64,000 nucleotides of DNA from DASRDR01 sp035550795 (GCA_035550795.1 DASZOL010000111.1:98952-162951), one strand, 5' to 3'; positions 23,541-32,624 are shown, numbered from the stretch's first letter. Numbers and translations are program-made. The notes: generated by a model not told the origin, from the letters alone.

Positions 23541-25883
23541 CTAGCGGACCGACTCGAACAGGCGGCGGAAGAACGAGCGAACCGCCGCGGCCGGACCGTG
23601 GTCGGGGCAGGCATCCCGTGGCTCGGTCGCCGCGAGGAACGCCTCGTGAATGACGACCGGGCACCAGGCCGTGGCAAGCTTGCCATTGGCGGCGTCCACG
23701 TCGCGGAACGTGATCGACGGGGGCGGCTCGGGCGAGGGGGCCGGGACCACGGCCAGCGCGGTGCGCATGAAGTCGGCCCAGATCGGGAGCGCGGCCTGCG
23801 CGCCTGAAAGGCGGAGCACGTCCCGCTGGTCGAACCCGACCCACACGAGCGCGACGAGCCGCGAGGTGTAGCCGACGAACCACGTGTCGCGGCCCTCGTT
23901 CGTCGTTCCCGTCTTCCCGGAGACGGTACCCTCCACGCCGAGGGCGCGGGCCGCCGCGCCGGTGCCGCGGTCGATCACCCCCTGGAGCAGATGGGAGACC
24001 AGGAAGGCCTCGTCGGGTCTCAGGCCCGGCATGCGCTCGGTGGGCGGCTCGCTCACCTCGCCCTCGCGGTCCACCACCGCACGGAGCCCGCTCGGCCGCA
24101 CCCGCTCCCCGCCGCTCGCGAGGGCGCCGTAGGCGGCGGCCAGCTCGATCGGCGTCACCTCGAAGCTCCCGAGCGCCAGTGCCGGCACGGCCTCGAGCGG
24201 GCTCGTGAATCCGGCCTCCCGCGCGGAGCGTACGACGGCGTCGTAGCCGATGCTGTCGGCCATCCACACGGTCGCGGCATTGAGCGACTGCTCGAGCGCC
24301 CGCCGGAGCGTGACCGTTCCCTCGTACCGGTTCTCGTAGTTGCGCGGGGTCCAGGCGGTGCGACCGGTCCCGATCGTCAGCGGGCGGTCCTCGAGGAGGG
24401 AGGTGGGCGTGAAGTTCGGCGGCTCGCCGCGTGGCCCGTGGCCCAGTGCCGCCAGGTAGACGAAGGGCTTGAAGGCCGAGCCCGGCTGGCGGCGCGCCTG
24501 GGTCGCGCGGTTGAACTGGCTCTGTCCGTAGTCGCGCCCCCCGACCATCGCGCGGATCTCGCCGGTCCGGGGATCCAGCGCGACGATCGCCCCCTGTAGC
24601 CGCGCCGCCGGCTGGCTTCGCCGGAGCGCACGGTGCTGGCCCTCCAGGCGATCGAGCCCCCGCACGAGGGCTGCCTCGGCGGCCCGCTGGAGGACGGGCT
24701 GGAGCGTCGTGTAGATCCGGAGGCCGCCCGACGACGCCTCGTCCGCCGGCTGGATCTGCTCCACCTGCGCCCGCACCCAGTCCGCGAAGTACGGTCCGAG
24801 GGCGTTGATGGCGGCGCCCCGCTGGACGACCAGGCGCTCCTGGATGGCCCCGGCGAGGCGGCGGTCGTCCAGCATGCGCAGCTCGTGCATCCGGTGGAGG
24901 AGCATGTTGCGGCGCTCACGGGCGCGCGCGGGGTGGTGGACAGGCGAGTAGGTGTTCGGTGCGCGGATGATCGCCGCGAGCGTGGCGGCCTCGCCGAGCG
25001 TGAGCCGCTCGACGTCCTTCCCGAAGAAGCTCCGTGCCGCCGCCCCGACCCCGTAGACGGCATACCCGCCGTGCTGCCCAAGGTAGATGCCGTTCAGATA
25101 GGCGGTCAGGATCTCGTCCTTGGAGTAGCGCCGCTCGATCGCGAGAGCGATCGCCGCCTCGCGCGCCTTCCGTCCCCAGGTGCGCTTGGGCGTCAGCACG
25201 AGGTTCTTCACGAGCTGCTGGGTCAGCGTGCTGCCGCCCTGGGTCAGCTCCCCGCGGCGGAGGTTGACCCAGACCGCGCGTCCCACGGCCCGCAGGTCCA
25301 CCCCGGGGTGCTCGAAGAATCGGTGATCCTCCGCCGCCAGCACGGCCTGGATCAGGTGTCGTGGCACCGTCGCGAGGGGGACCGGATGCCGAAGCTGGTT
25401 GGCGGCGCCGCCGAGCCCCGTGAGGGTCTCGGGCTCGAGCTCGATCTCCTCCAGCGGCTCGCCGGCGGCCGTGGCGAGCTGGCGAATCCGACCGTCCTCC
25501 ACCACGAGCCGGACCGCCATCGCTGGCCGCGACGAGCCCGGGTCCTGCCGCGGCTGGAGGTGGAGGTCCCACACGCCGGTCCCGCGGCGGAACTGACCGG
25601 GCGCCGCCGGAGGCGCCTGGGTTTCCCGGTAGCCCAGGCGACGCAGGACGCCGGGAAGGTCGGCGGCCTCGACCGAGACGCCGGGCGTGAGGGTCTGGCC
25701 CGCCGCGTAAATGAGGGCGGCGTCCTCTAGCCGCGATAGGTCGACGCTCGCCGCCGTGCGCCACGTCCAGATGCCGAAGACCACCGGTGGACCCGTGAGG
25801 ATGGCGAGGCCAAGCATCGCCAGGAGCCGGCGATGGCGCCGGACGGCGCTGACCACGGCGGTCAGGCGATCGCGGATGCCCAT
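23541..25883 (-). CDS. Class A penicillin-binding protein (PBP1b-like bifunctional transglycosylase/transpeptidase)
   Basis: A protein of about 780 residues. A short cytoplasmic tail and one transmembrane helix (about 20-45) are followed by a UB2H-like linker and the GT51 domain with A-E-D-H-R-F-F-E-H-P-G (catalytic Glu185) and Q-G-G-S-T-L-T-Q-Q. The transpeptidase domain has S-A-F-K (Ser469, Lys472), S-L-N and S-G-K-T-G-T-T. It polymerises and cross-links peptidoglycan on the periplasmic side. ATG at 25883 is preferred; a TTG at 25922 would add 13 residues. The C-terminus has a Pro-rich linker and a short Cys-containing tail. It is a single gene between the halohydrin dehalogenase and a PQQ-type dehydrogenase. 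Confidence 0.92.
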   Translation of the reverse strand: MGIRDRLTAVVSAVRRHRRLLAMLGLAILTGPPVVFGIWTWRTAASVDLSRLEDAALIYAAGQTLTPGVSVEAADLPGVLRRLGYRETQAPPAAPGQFRRGTGVWDLHLQPRQDPGSSRPAMAVRLVVEDGRIRQLATAAGEPLEEIELEPETLTGLGGAANQLRHPVPLATVPRHLIQAVLAAEDHRFFEHPGVDLRAVGRAVWVNLRRGELTQGGSTLTQQLVKNLVLTPKRTWGRKAREAAIALAIERRYSKDEILTAYLNGIYLGQHGGYAVYGVGAAARSFFGKDVERLTLGEAATLAAIIRAPNTYSPVHHPARARERRNMLLHRMHELRMLDDRRLAGAIQERLVVQRGAAINALGPYFADWVRAQVEQIQPADEASSGGLRIYTTLQPVLQRAAEAALVRGLDRLEGQHRALRRSQPAARLQGAIVALDPRTGEIRAMVGGRDYGQSQFNRATQARRQPGSAFKPFVYLAALGHGPRGEPPNFTPTSLLEDRPLTIGTGRTAWTPRNYENRYEGTVTLRRALEQSLNAATVWMADSIGYDAVVRSAREAGFTSPLEAVPALALGSFEVTPIELAAAYGALASGGERVRPSGLRAVVDREGEVSEPPTERMPGLRPDEAFLVSHLLQGVIDRGTGAAARALGVEGTVSGKTGTTNEGRDTWFVGYTSRLVALVWVGFDQRDVLRLSGAQAALPIWADFMRTALAVVPAPSPEPPPSITFRDVDAANGKLATAWCPVVIHEAFLAATEPRDACPDHGPAAAVRSFFRRLFESVR

Positions 25884-26061
25884 GATTGCTGCGGGTGACC
25901 TGATGATGACGCTCTGCAGCAACCGGCGTGCCGCGCTCCACGATCCGCCGACGACCGCCGGGTCGCCGCCCCCGGGGTGGTCCCGGCGCCGAGGAGTCCC
26001 GCCTCTGGCGGGGTCCAGGGACGCCAGGATGTAGCCATTACCGTGTCGGGCTTACGCGCGC

Positions 26062-27210
26062 TCAGCCAAGCTGGTAAGTGATCCGGTACACGGCACCCAG
26101 GGCGTCATCGGACAGGAAAACCGCTCCGTCGGGCGCCACGGCGAGGTCGACCGGCCGACCCCAGTAGCGGTTGCCGACGAGCCAGCCCGTGGCGAAGTCC
26201 TCGACGACCGGCGTGGCCCCGCCGAGCCGCACCCGGATCACCTTGTAGCCGACCGGCACCGAGCGGTTCCATGACCCGTGGAGCGCGACGAAAAGGTCGC
26301 CGTGGTACTCAGCCGGGAACCGGGCTCCCGTGTAGAAGGCGAGGCCGAGCGGAGCCGTGTGGGCTTGATAGAGAACGCTCGGGCGTCGCACTGCCTTGCA
26401 GTGGTCGCCCCGGCCCAGGTCGGGATCGGGAACCAGTCCCGTCGCCGCCCAGTGGCAGTATGGCCAGCCGTAGAAGCCGCCCTCCTCGATCCGGGTGACG
26501 TACTCGGCGGGGCGGTCCTCCCCGAGCCAGTCGCGCCCGTTGACCGTGGCCCAGAGATCGGTCGTGCCCGGGCGGAAGGCGATCCCGACCGCGTTGCGCA
26601 GACCCGTGGCGAAGGGCGCGCCCCCCCGGCCGTCGGCCTCGTAGCGGAAGATGGCCGCGCGCTGGCGGTCGCGCTCCTCGCAGCTGTTGCAGGAGGATCC
26701 CGTCGATACGTAGAGCCGGCGGTCCGGCCCGATCACGATGCTCCGGCTCCAGTGGCTGCCCCGCGCGGGAAGGTGCGGCACGATGACCGCCGGGGCGCCG
26801 CGGACATGGTGCGTGACCGGGTCGTAGTCGAAGCGCACGACCCGCCCCGTCTCCGCGACGTAGAGCTGGCCGTCGAGGAACGCCAGGCCGTGCGGGAGGT
26901 CGAGGCCTTCCACCACCCGCACGGCGGCGTCAGCGCGGCCGTCCCCGTCCCGGTCAGGCAGCGCGACGACGCGACCAGCCCGCGGCACCGAGACCAAGAG
27001 CGTGCCACGGGGATCGATCACCAGGAAGCGGGGATGCCCGAGGTCGCGGGCAAAGAACCCGATCGTGAAACCGGGCGGCAGATGGAGCGTCGAGAGGTCG
27101 GCGGACGGCGCAGGCTGGGGCAGGAACCCCACGCAACCGGCCAGCCCCATCACGGCCCCGCAGAGCCGGCGGGCTCGGCGGAACCGACCTCGAGGTCCTT
27201 CCGACGACAT
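26062..27210 (-). CDS. PQQ-type sugar (L-sorbosone) dehydrogenase-like lipoprotein
   Basis: A 382-residue six-bladed beta-propeller of the glucose/sorbosone dehydrogenase family (PF07995-like). Blocks seen are L-P-P-G-F-T-I-G-F-F-A, P-R-F-L-V-I-D-P-R-G, G-S-H-W-S-R-S-I-V-I-G-P-D, F-A-T-G-L-R-N-A-V-G-I-A, Y-G-W-P-Y-C and H-G-S-W-N-R. The N-terminus has a basic stretch and a hydrophobic core ending in L-A-G-C, a good lipobox, so the mature protein is probably an exported lipoprotein. ATG at 27210 was chosen; a GTG at 27234 is possible. A paired Cys set (S-C-N-S-C) may form a disulfide. No cytochrome partner is adjacent. The 178 bases to the PBP gene contain nothing obvious. Confidence 0.85.
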   Translation of the reverse strand: MSSEGPRGRFRRARRLCGAVMGLAGCVGFLPQPAPSADLSTLHLPPGFTIGFFARDLGHPRFLVIDPRGTLLVSVPRAGRVVALPDRDGDGRADAAVRVVEGLDLPHGLAFLDGQLYVAETGRVVRFDYDPVTHHVRGAPAVIVPHLPARGSHWSRSIVIGPDRRLYVSTGSSCNSCEERDRQRAAIFRYEADGRGGAPFATGLRNAVGIAFRPGTTDLWATVNGRDWLGEDRPAEYVTRIEEGGFYGWPYCHWAATGLVPDPDLGRGDHCKAVRRPSVLYQAHTAPLGLAFYTGARFPAEYHGDLFVALHGSWNRSVPVGYKVIRVRLGGATPVVEDFATGWLVGNRYWGRPVDLAVAPDGAVFLSDDALGAVYRITYQLG

Positions 27211-27322
27211 CTTCCGGGCACCGAGCTCGATCACGGGCTGTCCAGTCGTGACCCTATCAGAACGGGAGACCGGCCGCCACCTGCGCTCGCCCGTCTGCGC
27301 CGAACCGCCCCGGCACCCTTGC

Positions 27323-27328
27323 TACAAT
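27323..27328 (+). promoter_or_regulatory. Candidate -10 box (TACAAT) for the PdxH-like gene
   Basis: TACAAT ends eight bases before the ATG at 27337, so transcription would begin at or near the start codon and give a leaderless mRNA. No convincing -35 is present and no ribosome site precedes the ATG, consistent with that reading. Confidence 0.35.
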
Positions 27329-27336
27329 GCCGACCC

Positions 27337-27945
27337 ATGGCAACCGCGACCTCCGATCCGATCGCGCTCGTCGTCGAGGACCGGGCCCGAGCCCGCGCCG
27401 CCGGCGACCCGTTCGCCGACCTGTGCGTGCTGGCGACCGCCGGCCGCGCCGCGGAGGCCGATCCGCCGGGAGTGCGTCCGATCGTCCTCCGCGACGTAGG
27501 CCCCCAGGGCATCGGCCTGCTCATCAGCCGCACGAGTCCGAAGTGGGAGCCGCTCACGTTCGGACGCTACGAGCTGCTCCTCCTGTGGCTGACGATCCGC
27601 CGGCAGTACCGCGTGCGCGGAGGCGTCGCGCCCATGCCCGACGCTCTCGTCGAGAGATACTGGAACGACAAGGTGCACGCGTCGCGCCTCCTCGACGTCT
27701 ACTACGCGACGTACGGCGGCCAGTCGACCGCCGTGCCGTCGCGCGAGCGCTTTCTCGATGGGATCGAGGCCCTGCGCCAACAGTACCCCACACCGGAGGC
27801 GGTGCCCCGGCCGGAGCTCCTGCGGGGCGTGTACCTGGTGCCCGAGCGGATCGAGGCCTGGCGCGGGTCCCCGGACCGGCTCCACGACCGCCGGCGCTTC
27901 ATCCGGGAGGGAGGCCGCTGGCGGGAGGAGACCCTCGTGCCGTAG
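27337..27945 (+). CDS. Pyridoxamine 5'-phosphate oxidase-like protein (PdxH family)
   Basis: A 202-residue flavin-binding split-barrel protein. The layout follows PdxH: an N-terminal helix (D-P-F-A-D-L-C-V-L-A-T-A), G-I-G-L-L-I-S-R-T-S-P-K-W, the R-R-Q-Y-R-V-R-G region and a C-terminal R-L-H-D-R-R-R-F followed by R-W-R-E-E-T-L-V-P, in place of the usual R-L-A-P ending. The canonical N-terminal FMN-binding R-x-V-L-L-K motif is changed, so true PNP/PMP oxidase activity is uncertain. ATG at 27337 with no ribosome site, right after a TACAAT box. It is divergent from the sorbosone-dehydrogenase-like gene. Confidence 0.78.
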   Translation: MATATSDPIALVVEDRARARAAGDPFADLCVLATAGRAAEADPPGVRPIVLRDVGPQGIGLLISRTSPKWEPLTFGRYELLLLWLTIRRQYRVRGGVAPMPDALVERYWNDKVHASRLLDVYYATYGGQSTAVPSRERFLDGIEALRQQYPTPEAVPRPELLRGVYLVPERIEAWRGSPDRLHDRRRFIREGGRWREETLVP

Positions 27946-27975
27946 CGTCCAAGTGCGGGCCCGGGGAGGGCTCGA

Positions 27976-27984
27976 TGCTATACT
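27976..27984 (+). promoter_or_regulatory. Extended -10 promoter candidate for the beta-propeller gene
   Basis: TGCTATACT is a good extended -10 (TGn plus TATACT). A start near 27991 would leave an untranslated leader of about 38 bases before the ATG at 28029. No -35 of note, as expected for extended -10 promoters. Confidence 0.45.
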
Positions 27985-28028
27985 GGCCGCCACTTGGGAG
28001 CCCATTCCCGTCGCGGAGCGTGCGTCCG

Positions 28029-28988
28029 ATGATCCGAGCGGTCCTGGCCGTGTGGCTCTTGCTCGCGGCGTGGTCCGTCGACGCCAGCGCGGACGAGCTC
28101 TATGTGTCGAACACCCATTCGGGCACGATCTCGGTGATCGACACGGGGCGCGACGAGGTCGTGGCGACGATCGCGCTGGGCGGCGGGGTGCCGAACCGGA
28201 TCGTTCTCACCCCCGACGGTACCCAGGCGTGGGCGATCCACGACAAGAGCCGCGTGATCAGCGTCGTCGACGTCGCGGCGCGCAAGGTTCTTCGGCGGAT
28301 CAAGATCGGGGAGTGGCCGTACAACCTCAGCTTCACGCCGGACGGCCGGTACTGCTGGGTGCTGGACTGGGGCGACGTGTCGAAGCTCCTCATCTACGAC
28401 GTCCAGAGGGGGGTGGTCGACGGTGAGATCGAGGTGAGCACCTGGCCGGCTCACGGCATCTTCTCGCGGGACGGGAAGCTCTTCTGGGTCACGAGCGAGA
28501 CGGCCGGGAACGTGACCGTGGTGGACGTTCCCCAGCGGAAGATCCTCGAGATCCTGCCGTCGAGCGGTGACGCGATGGGATTGACCCTCTCGGCGGACGG
28601 CCACTACGTCTACGCGGCGAACGGCGAGGATCGCACCGTCTCCAAGATCGACACCCGGACGCACAAGATCCTGGCCACCGGCAAGGTCAAGGGCGTCAAT
28701 CACGACGCGGTCCTCACTCCCGACGGGCGTTTCCTCTACGTGACCCTCCGGAAGGCGAACCGCATCGCCGTGCTCCGGACCGAGGATCTCGAGGTCGTGA
28801 CGGAGATTCCTCAGCCGGGCTACCCCGACCTCGTCGTGATGGCGAACGACGGCACGAAGGCCTACGTGTCGAACCGTCACGCCAACCTGGTGACGGTCAT
28901 CGATCTGTCGGATCACCGGGAGACGAAGCGGATCCCGGTCGGCAAGGGTCCGCACGGGATGGCGCTCTCGCCCCACGCCCGCCCGTAG
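28029..28988 (+). CDS. Exported YncE/YVTN-type beta-propeller protein
   Basis: A 319-residue secreted protein. The signal peptide M-I-R-A-V-L-A-V-W-L-L-L-A-A-W ends in D-A-S-A before mature D-E-L-Y-V-S-N. The mature part is a string of YVTN-type blades (Y-V-S-N-T-H-S-G-T-I-S-V-I-D, V-Y-A-A-N-G-E-D-R-T-V, A-Y-V-S-N-R-H-A-N-L-V-T-V-I-D) forming a seven-bladed propeller. Such proteins bind PQQ, metals or partner proteins, or act as surface adhesins; no catalytic residue is evident. It has its own promoter candidate and a terminator hairpin, so it is probably monocistronic. Confidence 0.85.
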   Translation: MIRAVLAVWLLLAAWSVDASADELYVSNTHSGTISVIDTGRDEVVATIALGGGVPNRIVLTPDGTQAWAIHDKSRVISVVDVAARKVLRRIKIGEWPYNLSFTPDGRYCWVLDWGDVSKLLIYDVQRGVVDGEIEVSTWPAHGIFSRDGKLFWVTSETAGNVTVVDVPQRKILEILPSSGDAMGLTLSADGHYVYAANGEDRTVSKIDTRTHKILATGKVKGVNHDAVLTPDGRFLYVTLRKANRIAVLRTEDLEVVTEIPQPGYPDLVVMANDGTKAYVSNRHANLVTVIDLSDHRETKRIPVGKGPHGMALSPHARP

Positions 28989-28992
28989 CCGC

Positions 28993-29018
28993 ACGCCCGG
29001 GGCGTCGAGCCCGGGCGT
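28993..29018 (+). terminator. Hairpin terminator after the beta-propeller gene
   Basis: A perfect 9-bp stem (ACGCCCGGG / CCCGGGCGT) with an eight-base loop begins four bases after the stop and is followed by CCTCTCTTCC. The pyrimidine tail is weak in T, but position and stability fit transcription termination. Confidence 0.6.
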
Positions 29019-29485
29019 CCTCTCTTCCGGTCAACCCCGTCGGAGCGCGGGTAGCTTCTTCCACCCTGTAGTTCTTGCACACGCCTTCTTCTTCCCCTCG
29101 GCGCCGCGAGAAAGTTCGCCGTGTTCCGATCCTGTTGCGAGACACGACACCCGCCACCCCGAGAGCGGAGTTCTTCCGCACGCGGCCCCATGGCACTCAC
29201 GTTGCTCTCCAGAGGATGAGGAGAGGATCGGGCCTGGCGCCCGTGTGACCGCTGGGTGACACGCCGCGACCCCGGCGATCCTCGGCGCCCGCAGGGGTGC
29301 AGGTAGAGCAGATGATCAAGCCCGGCTCGACGGTGACGGCGGCGGCGGTCGCGTACGTCGAAGCCGATCAGCAGAAGACCGGTTGCGCTCGCCGGGGCCG
29401 GGGCGGAATGCCCGCCCCGGGAGCAACAAGGCAGCGGGAGCCGATTGGCTCGCCGTGGCGGTCGGCCCCGCGGAGGTAACGGCAC
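29019..29485. other. Gene-poor stretch with a GC hairpin
   Basis: About 470 bases without a convincing gene. It holds a 9-bp perfect hairpin at 29398-29420 (CCGGGGCGG / CCGCCCCGG, five-base loop) about 65 bases before the next ATG. GTTGC at 29382-29386 and GCAAC at 29424-29428 could pair as an outer, imperfect stem. This could be a structured 5' leader; no known riboswitch class was recognised. Confidence 0.4.
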
Positions 29486-29983
29486 ATGAGTGGACTGGTC
29501 AGGCTCCTTGGCATGCTGACTTGCCTCGTGCTGATCGAAGCGTCGCGTCTGTCTGGCGCGTTCGCGCAGGGAATGCCCGCTCCCGGCCCCGGGGGCACCG
29601 CGATTCCGACGGAGGGCGACGGTAGCTTGATGGTGTCGGGGATCATTCTGGTGGTCGCCCTCCTGGGCGGCCTCATCTTCGCCGTGGCCATCATGGATCT
29701 GCGCCGGAAGCGCCGGTCCCAGGCCGTCGCGATCGAGGGCCAGATCGCCGACGCTCTCATGCGGGAACCGCGTCTGGTCGGGGCAGTCCTGACGGCGGTG
29801 GCGCACCTGCCCCTGCAGGGCCGGGCAGCGCCGACGGTGGAAGTGCGCGGCGAGGTCGAGTACCCCGAGCTTCGCGAGATCGCGGTGCGCATCGTCCGCC
29901 AGGAGCTGCTTCGGTATCACCCAGACGGGCAGGTCGAGGACCGGATCTTCGTCTCGCCGCCGATCGCGACGGCCAGACGCTGA
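29486..29983 (+). CDS. Hypothetical exported/membrane protein
   Basis: A 165-residue protein of no recognised family. A likely signal peptide (about 1-27, ending A-F-A-Q) is followed by a Gly/Pro-rich linker. A strong transmembrane helix lies at about 48-68 (V-S-G-I-I-L-V-V-A-L-L-G-G-L-I-F-A-V-A-I) and then a basic D-L-R-R-K-R-R, placing the C-terminal 95 residues in the cytoplasm if the signal is cleaved. That domain (P-T-V-E-V-R-G-E-V-E-Y-P-E-L-R-E-I-A) has a BON-like alternation, but homology is not certain. The ribosome site GGAGGTAACGGCAC precedes the ATG. It is convergent with the acyl-CoA dehydrogenase gene. Confidence 0.65.
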   Translation: MSGLVRLLGMLTCLVLIEASRLSGAFAQGMPAPGPGGTAIPTEGDGSLMVSGIILVVALLGGLIFAVAIMDLRRKRRSQAVAIEGQIADALMREPRLVGAVLTAVAHLPLQGRAAPTVEVRGEVEYPELREIAVRIVRQELLRYHPDGQVEDRIFVSPPIATARR

Positions 29984-29998
29984 GGGCCACGCGCCGGT

Positions 29999-31171
29999 TC
30001 AGCCCGCGCCGTCGGCGTCCTTCAGGAGCTGGCGGGCGATGATCAGGCGCTGGATCTCGGACGTGCCCTCGTAGATGCGAGGGGCGCGGACCTCCCGGTA
30101 GAGACGCTCGATCGGCGAGCCGCGAAGCACGCCCTCGCCGCCGTGGATCTGGACTGCCTGGTCGACGACCCGGTGGGCCACCTCGGTGGCGAAGAGCTTC
30201 GCCATCGCCGATTCGAGCGTGACGCGCGCCGCCCCCGCGTCCTTCAGGCGTGCCGCGGAGTAGACGAGAAGACGCGCGGCCCGGAGCTCCGTGGCCATGT
30301 CGGCCAGCTTGGCCTGGATCGCCTGGAAGTGGGCGATCGGCTGACCGAACTGCATCCGGCGCCGAGCGTGGGCGAGGGCGAGATCGAGCGCTGCCTGGCC
30401 GAGTCCTACCGCCTGCGCCCCGACCGAGGCGCGGAAGACATCGAGCGTTCCCATCGCCACGCGCCACCCCTCGCCCTCGGCCCCCAGCCTGTGGTCGGCG
30501 GGGACGCGGCAGCGATCGAAGCGCAGCTCTCCGATGGCGTGCGGGGCGAGGGTATGCATGGGCCCTCCGAGAAGCCCGGGAGCTTCCCTCGGGACCACGA
30601 AGGCCGACAGGCCCCTCGTGCCGGGTTGCGTTCCGGTGCGGGCGAACACCACGTAGAGGCTGGCTGCTGGCGCGTTCGAGATGAACCGCTTCGCGCCGGT
30701 GAGCACCCAGTGGTCGCCGTCAGCGTGGGCGCGGGTGCTGAGGGCGGCCGCATCCGATCCCGCGCCGGGCTCGGTCAGGGCGAACGCGGGGACCGCTTCG
30801 CCACGGGCCAGCGCGGGGAGCCAGCGATGCTTCTGGGCCTCGGTGCCCGCGAGGAGGATGGGGTAGCTGCCGAGCCCCTGGATGGCGAACAGCTCCTCGG
30901 CGGGGGGGCACGTCCGGGCGAGCTCCTCGCGGATCAGGCAGAGCGTCACCGACCGGAACGGCCCCTCGAGACTCCCCCCGTACTCGGCGGGCACCAGGCG
31001 CTGGAACAGACCCTCACGACCGAGGGCCCGAGCGAGCTCCCAGTTGAGCTCGTCGCGCTCTCCCCAGGCCTCGGCGATCGGCCGGAGGACCTTGGCCGAG
31101 GCACTGGCCACGGTGGACCGGAGCGCCTGCTCCTCCGGCGAGAACTCGAGGCCGCCGTCGCGGAAGCTCAC
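29999..31171 (-). CDS. Acyl-CoA dehydrogenase
   Basis: A 390-residue acyl-CoA dehydrogenase with F-A-L-T-E-P-G-A-G-S-D-A-A-A and W-V-L-T-G-A-K-R-F-I-S-N-A in the beta domain. The C-terminus is canonical: Q-I-H-G-G-E-G-V, then R-I-Y-E-G-T-S-E-I-Q-R with the catalytic Glu intact. This contrasts with the FadE at 16 kb. The GTG start overlaps the stop of the upstream binding-protein gene by four bases (GTGA). That coupling with a periplasmic binding protein is unusual and hints that the transported compound becomes an acyl-CoA substrate. Confidence 0.92.
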   Translation of the reverse strand: MSFRDGGLEFSPEEQALRSTVASASAKVLRPIAEAWGERDELNWELARALGREGLFQRLVPAEYGGSLEGPFRSVTLCLIREELARTCPPAEELFAIQGLGSYPILLAGTEAQKHRWLPALARGEAVPAFALTEPGAGSDAAALSTRAHADGDHWVLTGAKRFISNAPAASLYVVFARTGTQPGTRGLSAFVVPREAPGLLGGPMHTLAPHAIGELRFDRCRVPADHRLGAEGEGWRVAMGTLDVFRASVGAQAVGLGQAALDLALAHARRRMQFGQPIAHFQAIQAKLADMATELRAARLLVYSAARLKDAGAARVTLESAMAKLFATEVAHRVVDQAVQIHGGEGVLRGSPIERLYREVRAPRIYEGTSEIQRLIIARQLLKDADGAG

Positions 31172-32547
31172 GGCGTGCTCTCCCGGGTCCCGCCCAGGGC
31201 GCGCCCGTCCACGCCGACGTACGTCTCGAACGCCAGGCGGTCGCCATCGACCCGGAAGAGCGCGAGGGGCCGGGCAACGGTGCCATCCTCTCGGACCACC
31301 AGCTCTCCCGCGTAGAGCGAAGGGAAGGGGCCCTCGGAGACGAGGGCGTCGCGCAGGCGTGAGCCCGTGAGACCGCGCCCGCCTCGGAGCGCACGCTGAG
31401 CGGCCTCGGCCAGGAGCGTCGCCGTCTCATACGCGGTCGCCGCGAACCTGGAGGGAGCCTCGCCGTGCCGGGCCTCGTAGGAGCGGGCGAAGCGGGCTCC
31501 GCGGGACCCCGGCAAGGGGACGAACGCGTCTGACAGGATCAGGGCGCCGTCGAGGGCGCGCCCACCCGCCAGAAGGGCGGCCCGGTCGTCGTCCGCGCCC
31601 AGGACGAGTCCGGCGTATCCGGCCTCGCGGAGCGTCCGGGCGACTTCACCGAGCGCCGCCCCCTGGAATCCGAGCACCACCGCCTCGGGCGCGGTCCGCG
31701 CGAGGCGCCGGAGCCGCGCTCGGAGGTCGGCCGCGTCGAGAGACACGCTCTCCTCACGCGTCAGCTGCCCGCCTTGCTGGCGCCAGCGCGCGGCGAAGGC
31801 CGCCCGAAGAGCGCGGCCGAAGTCGTCGCCGCCGACCGCCACGGCCACGCGCCGCAGCCCACGTGCCCAGGCGTGCGCTCCCAGCACGTCGGCCCGGGCC
31901 GCCGCCGAGGGCCGGAGGTGGAGCAGTGTCCGGCTGGTCGCAGGGAAGCGGTCGGTGGCGAGGCCCGCGTGGAGCACGAGGACATCCCGGGCCGCGGCGA
32001 GCGGGTAAGCGGTCAGCGCCGGTGTCGGCGAGGCAGTCACGATGGCCGTCACGCCCGTGCCAAGCAGCTGGCTGGTCTCGTCCGCAGTCGCCCTCAGGTC
32101 AAGAGGCTGCACGTCGAGCGCCTGGACGACGAGCGTGAGCGTTCGGGGCCGATCTGGCGGCTCGATCGGCTCGGCCGGCGGCCGGCTCTTGGCCTTCGTG
32201 GCCTCTGGTTTCCCGCTCTCGCCGGTCCTTGGCCGCGCTGGCGGCGCGGACTCGGGAACGGGCTTCGACGCCCCCGCGGGGGCCGCGGGTGACTCTGCCG
32301 TGTCCCCGCCGGCGGGCGTCGGGGCCCGCTCGGGTGCCGGGTCAAGCTCGGCCACCGCCAGCTCGAGCCCCTGCTTGATCTCGGCGCCGAACCAGGCGCC
32401 CGGACCGCTGAGCGGGAGAAGCGCCCCCAGGCGCAGCACCGGACCCGCGGGAGCTCCGGGGCGCGAACCGGATTGGCCCGGCGCCTGGCTGACCGGGCAC
32501 GCGAGGAGCACCGCGACGGCCAAGACCACGAGACGCCAGCTGCGCAT
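31168..32547 (-). CDS. Leu/Ile/Val-type periplasmic binding protein with a long disordered insert
   Basis: A 459-residue Periplasmic_binding_6-type protein. A signal sequence with L-L-A-C (possible lipobox) leads to L-R-L-G-A-L-L-P-L-S-G-P-G-A-W-F-G, the family's first strand and loop. Between the first helix and the next strand sits a Pro/Ala/Glu/Lys-rich insert of about 65 residues (about 72-137), absent from ordinary LivJ-like proteins. The rest follows the fold: V-A-V-A-V-G-G-D-D-F-G and A-V-V-L-G-F-Q-G-A-A. No permease or ATPase genes are adjacent, so it is an orphan or a sensor. ATG at 32547 lacks a clear ribosome site. Confidence 0.82.
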   Translation of the reverse strand: MRSWRLVVLAVAVLLACPVSQAPGQSGSRPGAPAGPVLRLGALLPLSGPGAWFGAEIKQGLELAVAELDPAPERAPTPAGGDTAESPAAPAGASKPVPESAPPARPRTGESGKPEATKAKSRPPAEPIEPPDRPRTLTLVVQALDVQPLDLRATADETSQLLGTGVTAIVTASPTPALTAYPLAAARDVLVLHAGLATDRFPATSRTLLHLRPSAAARADVLGAHAWARGLRRVAVAVGGDDFGRALRAAFAARWRQQGGQLTREESVSLDAADLRARLRRLARTAPEAVVLGFQGAALGEVARTLREAGYAGLVLGADDDRAALLAGGRALDGALILSDAFVPLPGSRGARFARSYEARHGEAPSRFAATAYETATLLAEAAQRALRGGRGLTGSRLRDALVSEGPFPSLYAGELVVREDGTVARPLALFRVDGDRLAFETYVGVDGRALGGTRESTP

Positions 32548-32615
32548 GGCCAATGAAATCTTACCGTAGCTGCGAGGAGGTCGGAAGGGTCGGGCGCGGT
32601 TCGCCCGTCCCGGTA

Positions 32616-32624
32616 TGGTATAAG
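32616..32624 (+). promoter_or_regulatory. Extended -10 promoter candidate for the UxaA-like gene
   Basis: TGGTATAAG carries the TG element and a near-consensus TATAA core, about 70 bases before the ATG at 32694. It sits in the divergent gap between the binding-protein and UxaA-like genes. Confidence 0.45.

Noticed and set aside
22735..24267. An extended halohydrin dehalogenase start up to 24267
   Set aside because: The extra N-terminal part overlaps the PBP gene in another frame; the family length begins at 23487.
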